A stretch of DNA of 64,000 nucleotides, taken from positions 1-64,000 of the forward strand of contig NZ_MOMB01000051.1 in NCBI RefSeq assembly GCF_002752165.1, written 5' to 3'. The position numbers and the translations under genes are program-made. Below the pieces are notes generated by a model that saw nothing but the letters and a program-made list of their open reading frames with translations, did no database searches and had not been told where the DNA came from. This DNA is from Erwinia sp. OLFS4. Lineage in GTDB: Bacteria > Pseudomonadota > Gammaproteobacteria > Enterobacterales > Enterobacteriaceae. Shown here in pieces: positions 1 through 8,614 of the stretch. Within the stretch, counting starts at the first letter, position 1; each line of letters opens with the position of its first letter.

Positions 1-131
1 TAAGCGTAAGTGAGTTGAAACACGCGGTGGCAGTCACGGCAGCGAAATCTGTCATAGCCTTTAGGGTTCTGACCATGGCGGTAAACCTGAACAGACTGAC
101 AACGGGGACAATGAACGTTAACGCTGGCCAT
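1..131 (-). CDS. insA: IS1-family InsA, partial (N-terminal 43 codons)
   Basis: Starting with ATG at 131 on the minus strand the reading frame gives MASVNVHCPRCQSVQVYRHG and continues open to the window edge. The start and the zinc-finger pattern CPRC...CRDCHR match IS1 InsA, the DNA-binding protein that represses IS1 transcription and whose frameshifted fusion with InsB is the transposase. The HGQNPKGYDRFRC stretch corresponds to the NGKSTAGHQRYLC region of E. coli InsA, so it is a diverged IS1 relative. Whether the element is intact cannot be judged because it runs off the window. Confidence 0.85.
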   Translation of the reverse strand, partial: MASVNVHCPRCQSVQVYRHGQNPKGYDRFRCRDCHRVFQLTYA

Positions 132-188
132 AAGAGAACCTCAAAAGCCCGCATTATACATCAGATTCAACCAATTAGAGGCATCACC
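1..188 (-). mobile_element. IS1-family element, left end only (rest beyond window)
   Basis: Read on the minus strand, position 188 begins with GGTGATGCC, the typical start of an IS1 inverted repeat, followed by about 57 bases of leader and the insA start. Only this end is in the window; the rest, including insB and the other repeat, lies to the left. Bases just outside, from 189 (caaaattga), could be one copy of the 8-9 bp target duplication, but the partner copy is not visible. It lies about 45 bases beyond the stop of the outer-membrane gene at 234-794, so that gene is not interrupted. Confidence 0.85.
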
Positions 189-200
189 CAAAATTGAACC

Positions 201-223
201 ACAGGGGCAGGCATCTCCCCTGT
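201..223 (-). terminator. Probable terminator of the outer-membrane gene
   Basis: ACAGGGG (201-207) pairs with CCCCTGT (217-223) across a 9-base loop, ten bases past the stop of the gene at 234-794. On the minus strand the stem is followed by GGTTCAATTTT, a weak U-rich stretch, so this is a modest intrinsic terminator. Confidence 0.45.
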
Positions 224-233
224 AGCGCATCAA

Positions 234-794
234 TCAGAAACGGTAACCGATACCAAGGTTAACGCCATTGATTGCCCGTTTGTCACCTTCAACCCGGGTT
301 TGAGAACCTTCATATCCCAGCGTCACCGAAAGGTAATCCAGCGGATTAATAATGATACCGGCAGCATACGCAAAGGCATTACTGTTATCAGAGTAATTAA
401 ATTGTAGTGACCCACCCTGGCCATCATAGCCATTATAATGCCGCGACATTTTTGTGTGAGACATACCCGCCAGGGCATACAAGCTGAAATAATCATTCAG
501 CCGGTATGCCGGTCCGGCTAATAATGAATAATACTCTGCTTTCACGTTATCGGTGGTTCTCAGTCCCAGGAACTGCGACTCGCTGTCATTGTTATTTTCA
601 AGGGTAGTAAAGGATGCCACCACGCTGAGCGGTGAATCCCACTCATAGCGATATTGCAGATTCACCCCTGGCATATTTTTAAAATTCTCAACTTTACTTT
701 GCGCGTAACCAATCGAAATAGTATTACTGGCCTGCACAGGACATGCGCCAGCCATCATAAAGACACAAAGTCCGGAAATCGCTAATTTTTTCAT
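234..794 (-). CDS. Ail/Lom/OmpX-family outer membrane protein
   Basis: 186-residue protein. The start chosen is the internal ATG at 794 (MKKLAISG...), because AGGA lies 8 bases upstream and it gives a clean signal peptide ending ...CPVQA after about 22 residues; the longer frame from 827 adds 11 residues with no sense. The mature part begins SNTISIGYAQSKVE, has alternating residues typical of an eight-stranded barrel, a conserved ...YYSLLAGPAYRLNDYFSLYALAG stretch, and ends in ...LGIGYRF with terminal Phe, the outer-membrane sorting signal. Family members (OmpX, Ail, PagC) act in adhesion, serum resistance or membrane stability; which role applies here is not shown. It stands alone between an IS1 end and a long intergenic region. 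Confidence 0.88.
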   Translation of the reverse strand: MKKLAISGLCVFMMAGACPVQASNTISIGYAQSKVENFKNMPGVNLQYRYEWDSPLSVVASFTTLENNNDSESQFLGLRTTDNVKAEYYSLLAGPAYRLNDYFSLYALAGMSHTKMSRHYNGYDGQGGSLQFNYSDNSNAFAYAAGIIINPLDYLSVTLGYEGSQTRVEGDKRAINGVNLGIGYRF

Positions 795-1180
795 AAGAAA
801 GTCCTGATAAAGGTCATAAAAACGCATAAAACCAATGCAACAATACGAATAAGGACACCGCTTAGCTTAAGCGCTGATTAGCATCACGCAGAGTCCCTGA
901 AAGCCAGTATGTTATCTCACTGATAAACAAAGGTTATACATATAAATATACAACAGAACGCCTCGCATTCACGTCCTCTCAGGGCATGTCAGTACTGTTC
1001 TCCCCCCATTTCATCACCGATAAAAACGAAGGGGATACGAAGATAACTGTATACTGGATTTGGTTAAGCTGCTATTTAGTAGCATGAATGCGATATGGAT
1101 TATCACCATCATGTTATTGAAACCGACATGCTATCAACCGATCTCTGTAATCAGCACGGCAGTCGGTTTCAGATAAAACT

Positions 1181-1189
1181 TGTTATACT
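1181..1189 (+). promoter_or_regulatory. Extended -10 promoter candidate in the 795-1292 intergenic region
   Basis: TGTTATACT (1181-1189) is a TGN-TATACT extended -10 element about 100 bases upstream of the MASE1 gene. No good -35 is visible, which is usual for extended -10 promoters. The rest of 795-1292 is AT-rich near 930-960 and 1040-1130 and holds no open frame I can support. Confidence 0.45.
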
Positions 1190-1292
1190 GCCGGTATTCG
1201 CTTGCAAGGTTCGCCACCAGTAAAAATGGTTGTGAAAAAGCCTGGCTCAGCGCAACACGAAAGCTTTGGATAACACGCTCAGAGATGACACC

Positions 1293-2558
1293 ATGAGACC
1301 TTCTGCCACCTCCGTTTTCCCAGACCTGTTGATGCTGGGGTTATTACTCATTGTTTATTACTTCTCCGGCTTGCTGTCGATAAGATTCGATGATCCCCAG
1401 ATGCACATTTCGATCGTCTGGTTTCCCGCCGGTGTCGCCACCGCTGCTTTTTTGCATGCCCGCTGGCGACTCTGGCCGGCACTGACGCTGATATTCATTC
1501 TGCTCAACCTGCTGATGGATATGCCGACGCTGGACAATCTGCCGATTAAAACCCTGTATGCCATTCTTGCCCTTCCTTCTTCACTGGCTATCGCCTGGAT
1601 TGTCAGACGTTTTGCCCGTCCTGGCGATGACCTGAATATTATCACCCTGTGGTTTGGCGCCACGGTCTTCATCAGTTTTCTGGATGCATTATTATTTGCT
1701 CTGGGTTTTTCGCTGTCAGGAAAAAATGATTTTTCCGATCTTTTCTGGACCGGTTTCGTGTCTGATATTACCGGTATTTTCCTTGCCACAACGGTGATCA
1801 TGGGCTTTATCAACAGTCAGTTGCGTACCACGATAATGACCTCGTGGAAAAATATGACGCTGGGTGCCCTGATCTGGCTGGCACTGGTAGCAATAACATT
1901 ATGGGTCTTTAGCGGTAATGCAAAAGCTTTCAGCATTGATAACATGATTACCCACGATGAGAGCCTGATTTTTGCTTTCAGCGGGATTCCGATTATTCTT
2001 GCCGCGTTTCTCACCCTGTTCTGGGGTAACCAGGGCGGCTCTATCGCCTTACTCAGCTTATCGGCCATCGTGATTTACTACACGGAAAAAAGCATCGGCC
2101 CTTTTTTTCTCAAAGGCCTGCATAGTGGTGAACCACTGCTACTGGTACAAAGTTATCTGACCGCCACCGCGTTGTTGTTGGTCTTTCTGCGGGTTATCAC
2201 CCATAACATCGGCCGCTTTAGCCCGGAAAATGGTTTACAAATCAGACAATTTGCTATTTATGAGCTTAACCTCAGCAATGGCAAGCTGCGCTGGGACAAT
2301 CTGCCGGCCAATCTGGCCAGTCTTCATCCGCAAATCCTCAATGACAAAAGAAGGCTGCTGGCACAGCTTCATCCTGACGACCAGCACACGCTGGCAGACC
2401 ACTGGCAGGCGTCACCCCGACAGCAGAAATTATCCACTATTAGCTTCCGATTACAGGACGCAATGGGACACTGGCTATGGGTAACCGATAGCGGCGCGGT
2501 ATTGCTTGAACATAATGGCGCATTAATTATCCTGGGAAACTGGTCAGTTTCGGCCTGA
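1293..2558 (+). CDS. MASE1-PAS membrane sensor without output domain
   Basis: About 421 residues if started at ATG 1293; a TTG at 1266 would add nine residues, and neither has a strong Shine-Dalgarno. The first 310 residues are a multi-spanning MASE1 domain (...LLMLGLLLIVYYFSGLLSIRF..., ...VWFPAGVATAAFLHARWRLWPAL...). The last 100 or so form a PAS_3-like fold: FAIYELNLSNGKLRWDNLP, LHPDD, and ...MGHWLWVTDSGAVLLEHNGA. MASE1-PAS heads usually carry GGDEF or EAL domains (E. coli DgcE) or kinases, but here the protein stops right after PAS. It may be a truncated diguanylate cyclase or a partner-dependent sensor. The next gene follows within 35 bases on the same strand and is probably cotranscribed. 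Confidence 0.75.
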   Translation: MRPSATSVFPDLLMLGLLLIVYYFSGLLSIRFDDPQMHISIVWFPAGVATAAFLHARWRLWPALTLIFILLNLLMDMPTLDNLPIKTLYAILALPSSLAIAWIVRRFARPGDDLNIITLWFGATVFISFLDALLFALGFSLSGKNDFSDLFWTGFVSDITGIFLATTVIMGFINSQLRTTIMTSWKNMTLGALIWLALVAITLWVFSGNAKAFSIDNMITHDESLIFAFSGIPIILAAFLTLFWGNQGGSIALLSLSAIVIYYTEKSIGPFFLKGLHSGEPLLLVQSYLTATALLLVFLRVITHNIGRFSPENGLQIRQFAIYELNLSNGKLRWDNLPANLASLHPQILNDKRRLLAQLHPDDQHTLADHWQASPRQQKLSTISFRLQDAMGHWLWVTDSGAVLLEHNGALIILGNWSVSA

Positions 2559-2593
2559 ACAAGCTGACTGATTGCTTGTATGAGAGGGTTACA

Positions 2594-3892
2594 GTGATAC
2601 AGATAGCGATGTTGTTACTTGGCACAAAATATATTAAGAAAAACGCCCGGTATCTTTCTGTTGCCGGTGGCCTGTGGGTCATCGCCGGCATCCTGATTTT
2701 TATTGATGGACTCGACAAGCAGCTCTATTTCCCGTTAAAGACCTTTGGCTTAATTCTGATGCTGGAAAGCGTGATCACCCTTAGCGTAGCCTCTAACGGA
2801 GTGGGCACTAAAAAGGGCATTCTGTTTTTTAAAGGCGGCATCTTTCTGTTTGTTGCGCTGATTATTCTGGTTAACCAGAAATACAGCAACGTACTGCTGG
2901 CGGTGATCTTCGGCTTTACCTTCTTTATTATTGGCTTCTTTACCAGCTTTTCCTCTTTTATCGTACGCTTTCCTCACTGGAAGCTGACATTGCTTTACGG
3001 TCTGGTGCTGATCGCCTTTTCCTTCTTCCTGCTGCTCCATCATGCGGCCACCGTCTCTTTCTTTATCGGTTTTCAGATGATCAGTAGCGGGCTGAGTTGC
3101 GTCGGTATCGCCCGCAAAGCGCTACGCATGAAAAATGGCACCTCCATTTTTCAGCTGATACAACCCGGTGATGTGTTATTAAGCAGCGTACCGCTTAAAC
3201 ACGATACCAGACCGGCCGTTCCGCTGGTAAATACAGCACCGGCTGCGCCGCTGGTGGTACATGTCTGGACACCGGAAGAGTCGGCAGAGGCACGGCCTAT
3301 TTCCCGGCCGGTGATCAATCGCTACATTGCCGCCGTGGATGAAAATGGGGTGATTTCCACCGGACACGCCTCGCTGGAAGTGCCGGGTCATTTATATATC
3401 AGCCTTTACCCCGCCGAAGATATTGACCGCTCGCCTTCTGAATTTCTTCGCACCCTGAAAGCCACCCATGATAATGACGTCGCCGGGCGCTTTTTGCCGG
3501 ATTACGCCACCGAATCAAGCGAATGGTGCCATTCGGTACGTCAAATTGTTTTTGAACATTTTAGCATGCAGAAACTGAATAGCTTCTGGGAGTCTTACCG
3601 TCATAATGAAACCTACAATCTGACCTATCGTAACTGTTCGAGTAGCGTCGCCTATGCGCTTGAAGCCGCTCTGGATGGCGTGCTGGAACAATATAATCAG
3701 CCGGGCCAGCTGCTGAAAACGCTGCTGGTCCCCGAACTGTGGATTGCAGCACAGGTACGTAAGCGGGCACAGATGATGGCCTGGACTCCCGGTCTGGTGA
3801 TGGATTACAGCCGGGCGCTTTACGCGCTGGTCCATCCGGCCCCGCGTCCCTGGTACCGGCGGCTGCCCTGGTCATCAGTTAGCGAAAAATAG
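2594..3892 (+). CDS. HdeD-like membrane protein fused to a possible permuted papain-like domain
   Basis: 432 residues from GTG 2594, chosen because GAGAGGG lies 5 bases upstream; the frame itself opens at TTG 2576. The N-terminal part resembles HdeD/DUF308: KKNARYLSVAGGLWVIAGIL followed by about six membrane spans and ...FFIGFQMISSGLSCVGIARKAL. After a linker (about residues 180-240) comes a soluble region with GHASLEVPGHLYISLYPAED (about residue 258) and, later, TYNLTYRNCSSSVAYALEAAL. A GHASL histidine before an NCSS cysteine is the order seen in permuted NlpC/P60 or papain-like enzymes, so a peptidase or acyltransferase role is possible. That is inference from two motifs. HdeD in E. coli is an acid-stress membrane protein of about 190 residues; the extra domain is unusual. 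Confidence 0.6.
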   Translation: MIQIAMLLLGTKYIKKNARYLSVAGGLWVIAGILIFIDGLDKQLYFPLKTFGLILMLESVITLSVASNGVGTKKGILFFKGGIFLFVALIILVNQKYSNVLLAVIFGFTFFIIGFFTSFSSFIVRFPHWKLTLLYGLVLIAFSFFLLLHHAATVSFFIGFQMISSGLSCVGIARKALRMKNGTSIFQLIQPGDVLLSSVPLKHDTRPAVPLVNTAPAAPLVVHVWTPEESAEARPISRPVINRYIAAVDENGVISTGHASLEVPGHLYISLYPAEDIDRSPSEFLRTLKATHDNDVAGRFLPDYATESSEWCHSVRQIVFEHFSMQKLNSFWESYRHNETYNLTYRNCSSSVAYALEAALDGVLEQYNQPGQLLKTLLVPELWIAAQVRKRAQMMAWTPGLVMDYSRALYALVHPAPRPWYRRLPWSSVSEK

Positions 3893-4018
3893 CGCCAGTC
3901 GGTGCATAGCAGCCAGCAGTTACAAAACGATTTTTTTGGAAGGCCTGGCGTTGCCGGCAATATTGCCTGATAAGCGGCGCCAGTGAGTCGCAAAATACCA
4001 CCGGGAAAACTGATAATC

Positions 4019-4759
4019 ATGCCGTCACTGTTTAAAAACGCCCTTTATTGTCTGTTACTGTGCCGTGCGACCCTGACCTGGGCTGACGGGATTACCGTCG
4101 GTGTCCAGGGTGAAGCAAACTTGACCCCCTATCGCCAGTACAAAACCCAGTACTCCGGGTTACCCTACATTGGCTACGATAATCGCCATGTCTATATTGA
4201 TGGTACCGAAGCAGGTGCTTATCTGATTAATAATGACAGCGATCAGCTCAAAGCCCGCTGGTGGTATCTGGATAATGAATTCGACCCTGATAAGTCCGGC
4301 AATTCAGCACTGCGCCAGCTGCGCGTCCGCCACAGTACAATGATGGGGGGATTAAGTTATCAGAAAATTACCCCGGCCGGCGCCTTTCGTGCCGAATTTT
4401 CCGCCGATACCCTGAATCAAAGCCGCGGTTTGCTGGCAACGGTGGCATGGCTGGGACAGGTGTCATTTCTGCAGGTCGATCTATACCCACAAGCCGGGGT
4501 TGACTGGCTTAACAAGCAGCAGGCGAGTTATTACTACGGTGTCAGCGGTGAAGAAGCGGCCCGCACCGGCTTAGCCAGCTGGGCGCACCAGGGCGTAACG
4601 CCGTGGCTGGCGCTGGCGTTTGACTGGCATCCGGTTGAACCGTTGCATATCTATCTGCAACCCAAACTGACACTGCTCACCGGGGCGCTGCGCAGCAGCC
4701 CCATGACCGATCAGCACTATTACTGGGTACTCTCGTCAGGCATCACCTGGACATTTTAA
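4019..4759 (+). CDS. MipA/OmpV-family outer membrane protein
   Basis: 246 residues from ATG 4019, which gives a signal peptide MPSLFKNALYCLLLCRATLT-WA before DGITVGVQGEA; a GTG at 3983 would put twelve charged residues in front of it. The mature protein has the MipA/OmpV pattern: early PYIGYDNRHVYIDGTEAGAYL, a run of amphipathic strands, ...FRAEFSADTLNQSRGLLA, and a C-terminal ...VLSSGITWTF ending in Phe. MipA links murein synthases and hydrolases in E. coli; OmpV relatives are less defined. No operon partner is apparent: the otn genes beyond are convergent. Confidence 0.8.
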   Translation: MPSLFKNALYCLLLCRATLTWADGITVGVQGEANLTPYRQYKTQYSGLPYIGYDNRHVYIDGTEAGAYLINNDSDQLKARWWYLDNEFDPDKSGNSALRQLRVRHSTMMGGLSYQKITPAGAFRAEFSADTLNQSRGLLATVAWLGQVSFLQVDLYPQAGVDWLNKQQASYYYGVSGEEAARTGLASWAHQGVTPWLALAFDWHPVEPLHIYLQPKLTLLTGALRSSPMTDQHYYWVLSSGITWTF

Positions 4760-4845
4760 CGCCGGCGCTACGGCCGGGGCGACTGGCTGGCAGCGGCCAT
4801 CACCCGCAGACAGCCGGCGCTAACATAGGCAATAAGCGCACTATT

Positions 4846-5628
4846 TCAGCAGCGGCGCCAGGGCGCCAGCCAGCCCAGCCCGGCTTGCGTTACCCCCCTC
4901 GGCTGATATTCACAGCCAACCCAGCCGCAGTATCCGAGATCGTCGAGTTGTTTAAACAACCACGGATAATTAATCTCCCCTTCATCTGGTTCATGGCGTT
5001 CCGGCACGGAGGCAATCTGAATATGGCCATATCTGCCGGCAAAATCACGCAACAGATGGGTCAGATTGCCGTCCACCTGCTGGGCATGAAACAAATCCAG
5101 CTGTATTTTCACATTCGGCCGGTCAACTTTCTCAACAATCTCCAGCGCCTGATACTGGCTGGAAAGCAGATAACCGGGACGGATTTTCGGACTTAACGCT
5201 TCAACCAGTAGCTGGATATTGTCTCCGGCACAGCGCCGCGCCGCGTAGCGCAGATTTTCGACAAAAACAGCGCAGCTATCTGCAGCACGCACACCATCCG
5301 GTAGTACGCCTGCCATCACATGCAGCGAAGGGACATGGAGCGCCCGGGCATACTGTAATGCCAGATCAATATGTCGCCGTGCTTGTGCCTCGCGGCCAGG
5401 CAGTGCAGCCAGTCCCCACTCCCCTTTCTCTACCTCACCGGGCGGGGTGTTAAATAACACTACCCGGAGGCCGGTTTGTTTTAATACGCGCGTCAGGTCG
5501 GCGATGGGGTATGCATAAGGAAACAGAAATTCAACCGCCTCAAAACCGGCATCAGCGGCGGCAGCGAAACGCTCAATAAAGGGCACTTCATTGAACATCA
5601 TCGATAAATTAGCCGCGAACTTTGGCAT
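4846..5628 (-). CDS. otnI: 2-oxo-tetronate isomerase (hydroxypyruvate isomerase family)
   Basis: 260 residues, the usual length for OtnI (YgbM). It is a TIM-barrel AP-endonuclease-2-type fold: [25 protein letters not shown] at the start, [13 protein letters not shown], a metal-binding [12 protein letters not shown], and [10 protein letters not shown] at the end. In characterised systems OtnI converts 2-oxo-tetronate to 3-oxo-tetronate before phosphorylation by OtnK. It starts 2 bases after the stop of otnC on the same strand, so it is the third gene of an otnK-otnC-otnI operon. Confidence 0.88.
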   Translation of the reverse strand: MPKFAANLSMMFNEVPFIERFAAAADAGFEAVEFLFPYAYPIADLTRVLKQTGLRVVLFNTPPGEVEKGEWGLAALPGREAQARRHIDLALQYARALHVPSLHVMAGVLPDGVRAADSCAVFVENLRYAARRCAGDNIQLLVEALSPKIRPGYLLSSQYQALEIVEKVDRPNVKIQLDLFHAQQVDGNLTHLLRDFAGRYGHIQIASVPERHEPDEGEINYPWLFKQLDDLGYCGWVGCEYQPRGVTQAGLGWLAPWRRC

Positions 5629-5630
5629 GG

Positions 5631-6254
5631 TTAATTCCTCAGCTCAGCAACTTCTGTCGACGTCAGATAGCGAACAGGGCGATCGCCAAGCGTAAATATC
5701 AATCGCGCGGTTTCTTCCAGCTCCTCCAGATTATCCGCCGCTTCCTGCAAACTTTTCCCCACCACCACCGGTCCGTGATTGGCAAGTAAAAATGCCCGGT
5801 AATCCGGTGCTAACCGGGCAAGGTGCTCCGCCAGTCGTCCGTCGCCCGGACGAAAATAGGGAACCACCGGGACATCGCCAATGCGCATAACCACATAAGG
5901 GGTAAAAGGGCGAATACAGTTATGCTGATCGAGATTTTCCAGACAGGAAAGTGCCGTCAGATACAGGCAATGGAGATGGACAACCGCTTTACACTGCGGA
6001 TTATTCAGGTAAAGCGCACGGTGAAAACTCACTTCTTTAGAAGGCTTATCGCCGGAAATCCATTCACCGTCAAGCGTCACTTTTGCCAGCTTCTCTGCCT
6101 GCAGCTCACCGAGACAGGAGCCGGTTGGCGTCGCCAGCAAGGTATTATCATCCAGCCGCAGTGACAAATTACCGGCTGAGCCGGTGGCATAGCCTCGCTG
6201 AAAAAAAGAGCGTCCCAGCCGCACCATCGCATCCCGCATTTGTTGTTCGTTCAT
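5631..6254 (-). CDS. otnC: 3-oxo-tetronate 4-phosphate decarboxylase (class II aldolase family)
   Basis: 207 residues. Class II aldolase/adducin features: [14 protein letters not shown] near the N-terminus, [26 protein letters not shown] with the zinc-binding histidines, and [19 protein letters not shown]. In the OtnK-OtnC pathway the enzyme decarboxylates 3-oxo-tetronate 4-phosphate to dihydroxyacetone phosphate. Its ATG overlaps the stop of otnK by 4 bases (6251-6254), indicating translational coupling. Confidence 0.88.
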   Translation of the reverse strand: MNEQQMRDAMVRLGRSFFQRGYATGSAGNLSLRLDDNTLLATPTGSCLGELQAEKLAKVTLDGEWISGDKPSKEVSFHRALYLNNPQCKAVVHLHCLYLTALSCLENLDQHNCIRPFTPYVVMRIGDVPVVPYFRPGDGRLAEHLARLAPDYRAFLLANHGPVVVGKSLQEAADNLEELEETARLIFTLGDRPVRYLTSTEVAELRN

Positions 6255-7516
6255 GGCATAAACTCCAGCTGCGCGCGGGCAAAAAAGTTTTCATCACCAA
6301 AATTACCCGATTTTAGTGCCAGCGAAATGGGTTTATCGCTGGCGCGGACCCAGGGAATACCCGGTGAAATTGTCGGACCAATATGCAGCCCGGTAATATT
6401 CAGTGCCTGGGTGACTACCCCGGACGTTTCGCCGCCCGCCACGATAAAACGCCGGATACCCTGCTCAGCCAGTAACGGCACCAGCCGGGCAAACAGCTGT
6501 TCGATAGCCTGACTGCTTTCTGCCGCCCCATACTGCTGCTGGATCTGCTGTAGTTTTTCGGCATCGGCGGTGGCATACACCATCGGCGCCAGCGTCGCAT
6601 TACGCTGAGCCACCACCCAGCGACAGATCTCCCCGGCATAGCCAGCGCTATCTTCAATACAGCGGACAATATCCAGGGCAAAATGTGCAGCCTGGGAGGC
6701 ATAACGGGCGACCTGCGCGTTGGTCATGGTGGAACAGGAGCCGGAAATGACCACCGCCGGACCGGCAACCGGCAGACCGCGCTGCCGGTCGGGTTGACTT
6801 GCATGGGTGGCCGCAAAATAGCGGGCCACACCCAATCCCAGCCCGGAACCACCGGTCAGCAAAGGCATTTCGCCGCAGGCCTCCGCCTGAGTGAGCAAAT
6901 CGTCTTCACTGATGGCATCAATCACCACATAACGCGCCTTTTGCTGACGTAACGCTGTCAGCTGCTGTCTGACGGCTTCGCTACCCTGGCGCACCACGCT
7001 CAGTGGGATCAGTGCAGCGCGTCCGGCCGCCTGCTGTTCCATCAGTCGTATCAGCTGGCTGTCACGCATCGGCGTGACCGGATGATGGCGCATACCGGAT
7101 TCAGCCAGCAGCTGCTGATGGACGAACAGATATCCCTGATAAACCGTGCGACCGTTAACCGGCAGCGCCGGTGAAATAACGGTCTGACTTTCCCCCAGCG
7201 CATCCAGCAGCGCATCGGTCACCGGGCCGATATTCCCTTGGGCGGTACTGTCAAATGTCGAGCAATATTTAAAATAAAAGCGCTGACAGCCCTGCGCTTT
7301 CAGCCAGCGCAATGCCGCCAGCGAATCACTGACAGCCTCCTTTGCCGGACAGGATCGGGATTTCAGACTGATCACCAGCGCATCAACCGCAGATGGTCGC
7401 AGGGTTTCTGCCGGGATACCGTTATACTGCATCACCGACATCCCGTTCTGCGCCAGAAAACTAGCAATATCTGTCGCCCCGGTAAAATCATCGGCAATCA
7501 CGCCCAGATAACACAT
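6251..7516 (-). CDS. otnK: 3-oxo-tetronate kinase or related four-carbon acid sugar kinase (DUF1537)
   Basis: 421 residues from ATG 7516 (MCYLGVIADDFTGATDIASF), preceded by GGGAGG at a 5-base spacing; the frame extends upstream to 7579 but that stretch looks untranslated. The N-terminal substrate domain has the family signature DDFTGATD; the C-terminal nucleotide domain has FIVAGGETSGVV and GPTISPGIPWV. It phosphorylates a four-carbon acid sugar with ATP. Sequence alone does not separate OtnK from DtnK (D-threonate kinase), and the nearby pdxA2 makes DtnK activity possible. First gene of the operon, divergent from the DeoR regulator. Confidence 0.85.
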   Translation of the reverse strand: MCYLGVIADDFTGATDIASFLAQNGMSVMQYNGIPAETLRPSAVDALVISLKSRSCPAKEAVSDSLAALRWLKAQGCQRFYFKYCSTFDSTAQGNIGPVTDALLDALGESQTVISPALPVNGRTVYQGYLFVHQQLLAESGMRHHPVTPMRDSQLIRLMEQQAAGRAALIPLSVVRQGSEAVRQQLTALRQQKARYVVIDAISEDDLLTQAEACGEMPLLTGGSGLGLGVARYFAATHASQPDRQRGLPVAGPAVVISGSCSTMTNAQVARYASQAAHFALDIVRCIEDSAGYAGEICRWVVAQRNATLAPMVYATADAEKLQQIQQQYGAAESSQAIEQLFARLVPLLAEQGIRRFIVAGGETSGVVTQALNITGLHIGPTISPGIPWVRASDKPISLALKSGNFGDENFFARAQLEFMP

Positions 7517-7563
7517 TTGACCTCCCACCGTTTTGCCTCTGCCAGGCCTGTGCCGGCATAATA

Positions 7564-7640
7564 TGTGAAAAGTTCGCAATACTCACGCTTATTTTGTGAA
7601 TAATTAACATTTATAACGCTAAATTCGCATTAACTTCACA
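7564..7640. promoter_or_regulatory. Probable operator region between otnK and the DeoR-type gene
   Basis: The AT-rich 260-base divergent region contains TGTGAA at 7564 and 7595 and the reverse TTCACA at 7635-7640. Each lies next to related bases (GTGAAAAGTTCGC, GTGAATAATTAAC, and in reverse GTGAAGTTAATGCGAA). Repeated half-sites in this position fit binding by the DeoR regulator encoded next door. The link is inferred from position and repetition only. Confidence 0.4.
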
Positions 7641-7777
7641 CTTTTTAACAGAATATATCCTCTCGGCCGCATTCCGGTGTCACAATAAGCCAGCGCTGAC
7701 GAGGCAGGGATAACCGGGTTATGTGATAATGCCGTCAGAGACAGCAACCGGCTTACAGCTTCAGGAATCGCACTGAC

Positions 7778-8578
7778 ATGATACCTCTTGAGCGACAGGA
7801 TAAGATTCTCGCGCTGGTGGCAGACAGAGATGCCATCAGTATCAACGAGCTCGCACAACAATTGCGGGTCTCACACATGACGGTAAGACGTGATATCAGG
7901 AAACTGGAAGATGAAGGACGGCTGCTGGCGGTTTCTGGCGGAGTACGTTCAATGCAGCGCCTGCAACGTGAACCTTCTCATCTTGATAAAACCCTGATGC
8001 ACAGCCCGGAAAAACAGGCGATTGGTCATTATGCAGTGCGGCAGATACCCCCTGACAGCTGTATTTATCTTGATGCCGGCACCACCACGCTGGCGCTGGC
8101 GCGTCAGCTCGGCGCGCGTAGTGACCTGCTGATCGTAACCAATGACTTTGCCATCAGTGATTTTCTTATTCAGCACGCTGAATGCCGGATGTTACATACC
8201 GGTGGCATGCTCTGTCGGGAAAACCGCTCATGCGTTGGCGAAGCGACTGCGCAGGCGTTGCGCAATATCTGCATTGATATTGCTTTTGTTTCCGCCTCCT
8301 GCTGGAACACCGGCGGCCTGTGTACACCCGATGAAAATAAAGTCGCAGTGAAACGCGCGGCACGTGCAGCCAGCAGTAAATGTATTTTACTCAGCGACAG
8401 TTCGAAATATGGCAAGGTCGCAACCTGGCGGGCGCTGCCGCTGAACGAATTCGATGAAATCATTACCGATCAGCATCTTGCCAGCCACGGACGGGATGCG
8501 TTACAGCAAACGGGTGCCAGAGTGGTGATGGTGCCAGTTGAACCGCCGACATCGGGCAAACCGGCGCAGTCTGACTAA
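7778..8578 (+). CDS. DeoR-family regulator of the tetronate genes
   Basis: 266 residues. N-terminal winged helix: MIPLERQDKILALVADRDAI then SINELAQQLRVSHMTVRRDI; C-terminal DeoR sensor domain of the ribose-5-phosphate-isomerase-like fold with IYLDAGTTTLALARQL, IVTNDFAI, and DIAFVSASCWNTGGLCTPDE. It matches YgbI, the regulator next to ygbJKLM in enteric bacteria, and probably represses otnKCI until a phosphorylated tetronate intermediate binds. It is divergent from otnK and upstream of the LysR gene. Confidence 0.85.
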   Translation: MIPLERQDKILALVADRDAISINELAQQLRVSHMTVRRDIRKLEDEGRLLAVSGGVRSMQRLQREPSHLDKTLMHSPEKQAIGHYAVRQIPPDSCIYLDAGTTTLALARQLGARSDLLIVTNDFAISDFLIQHAECRMLHTGGMLCRENRSCVGEATAQALRNICIDIAFVSASCWNTGGLCTPDENKVAVKRAARAASSKCILLSDSSKYGKVATWRALPLNEFDEIITDQHLASHGRDALQQTGARVVMVPVEPPTSGKPAQSD

Positions 8579-8614
8579 CCGGCCCGCAAGGGCAATGACG
8601 ACCAGGGTACACGT

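Noticed and set aside
15..197. Plus-strand open frame of 60 codons at the window start
   Set aside because: It is antisense to the IS1 insA gene, whose start and inverted repeat are clear.
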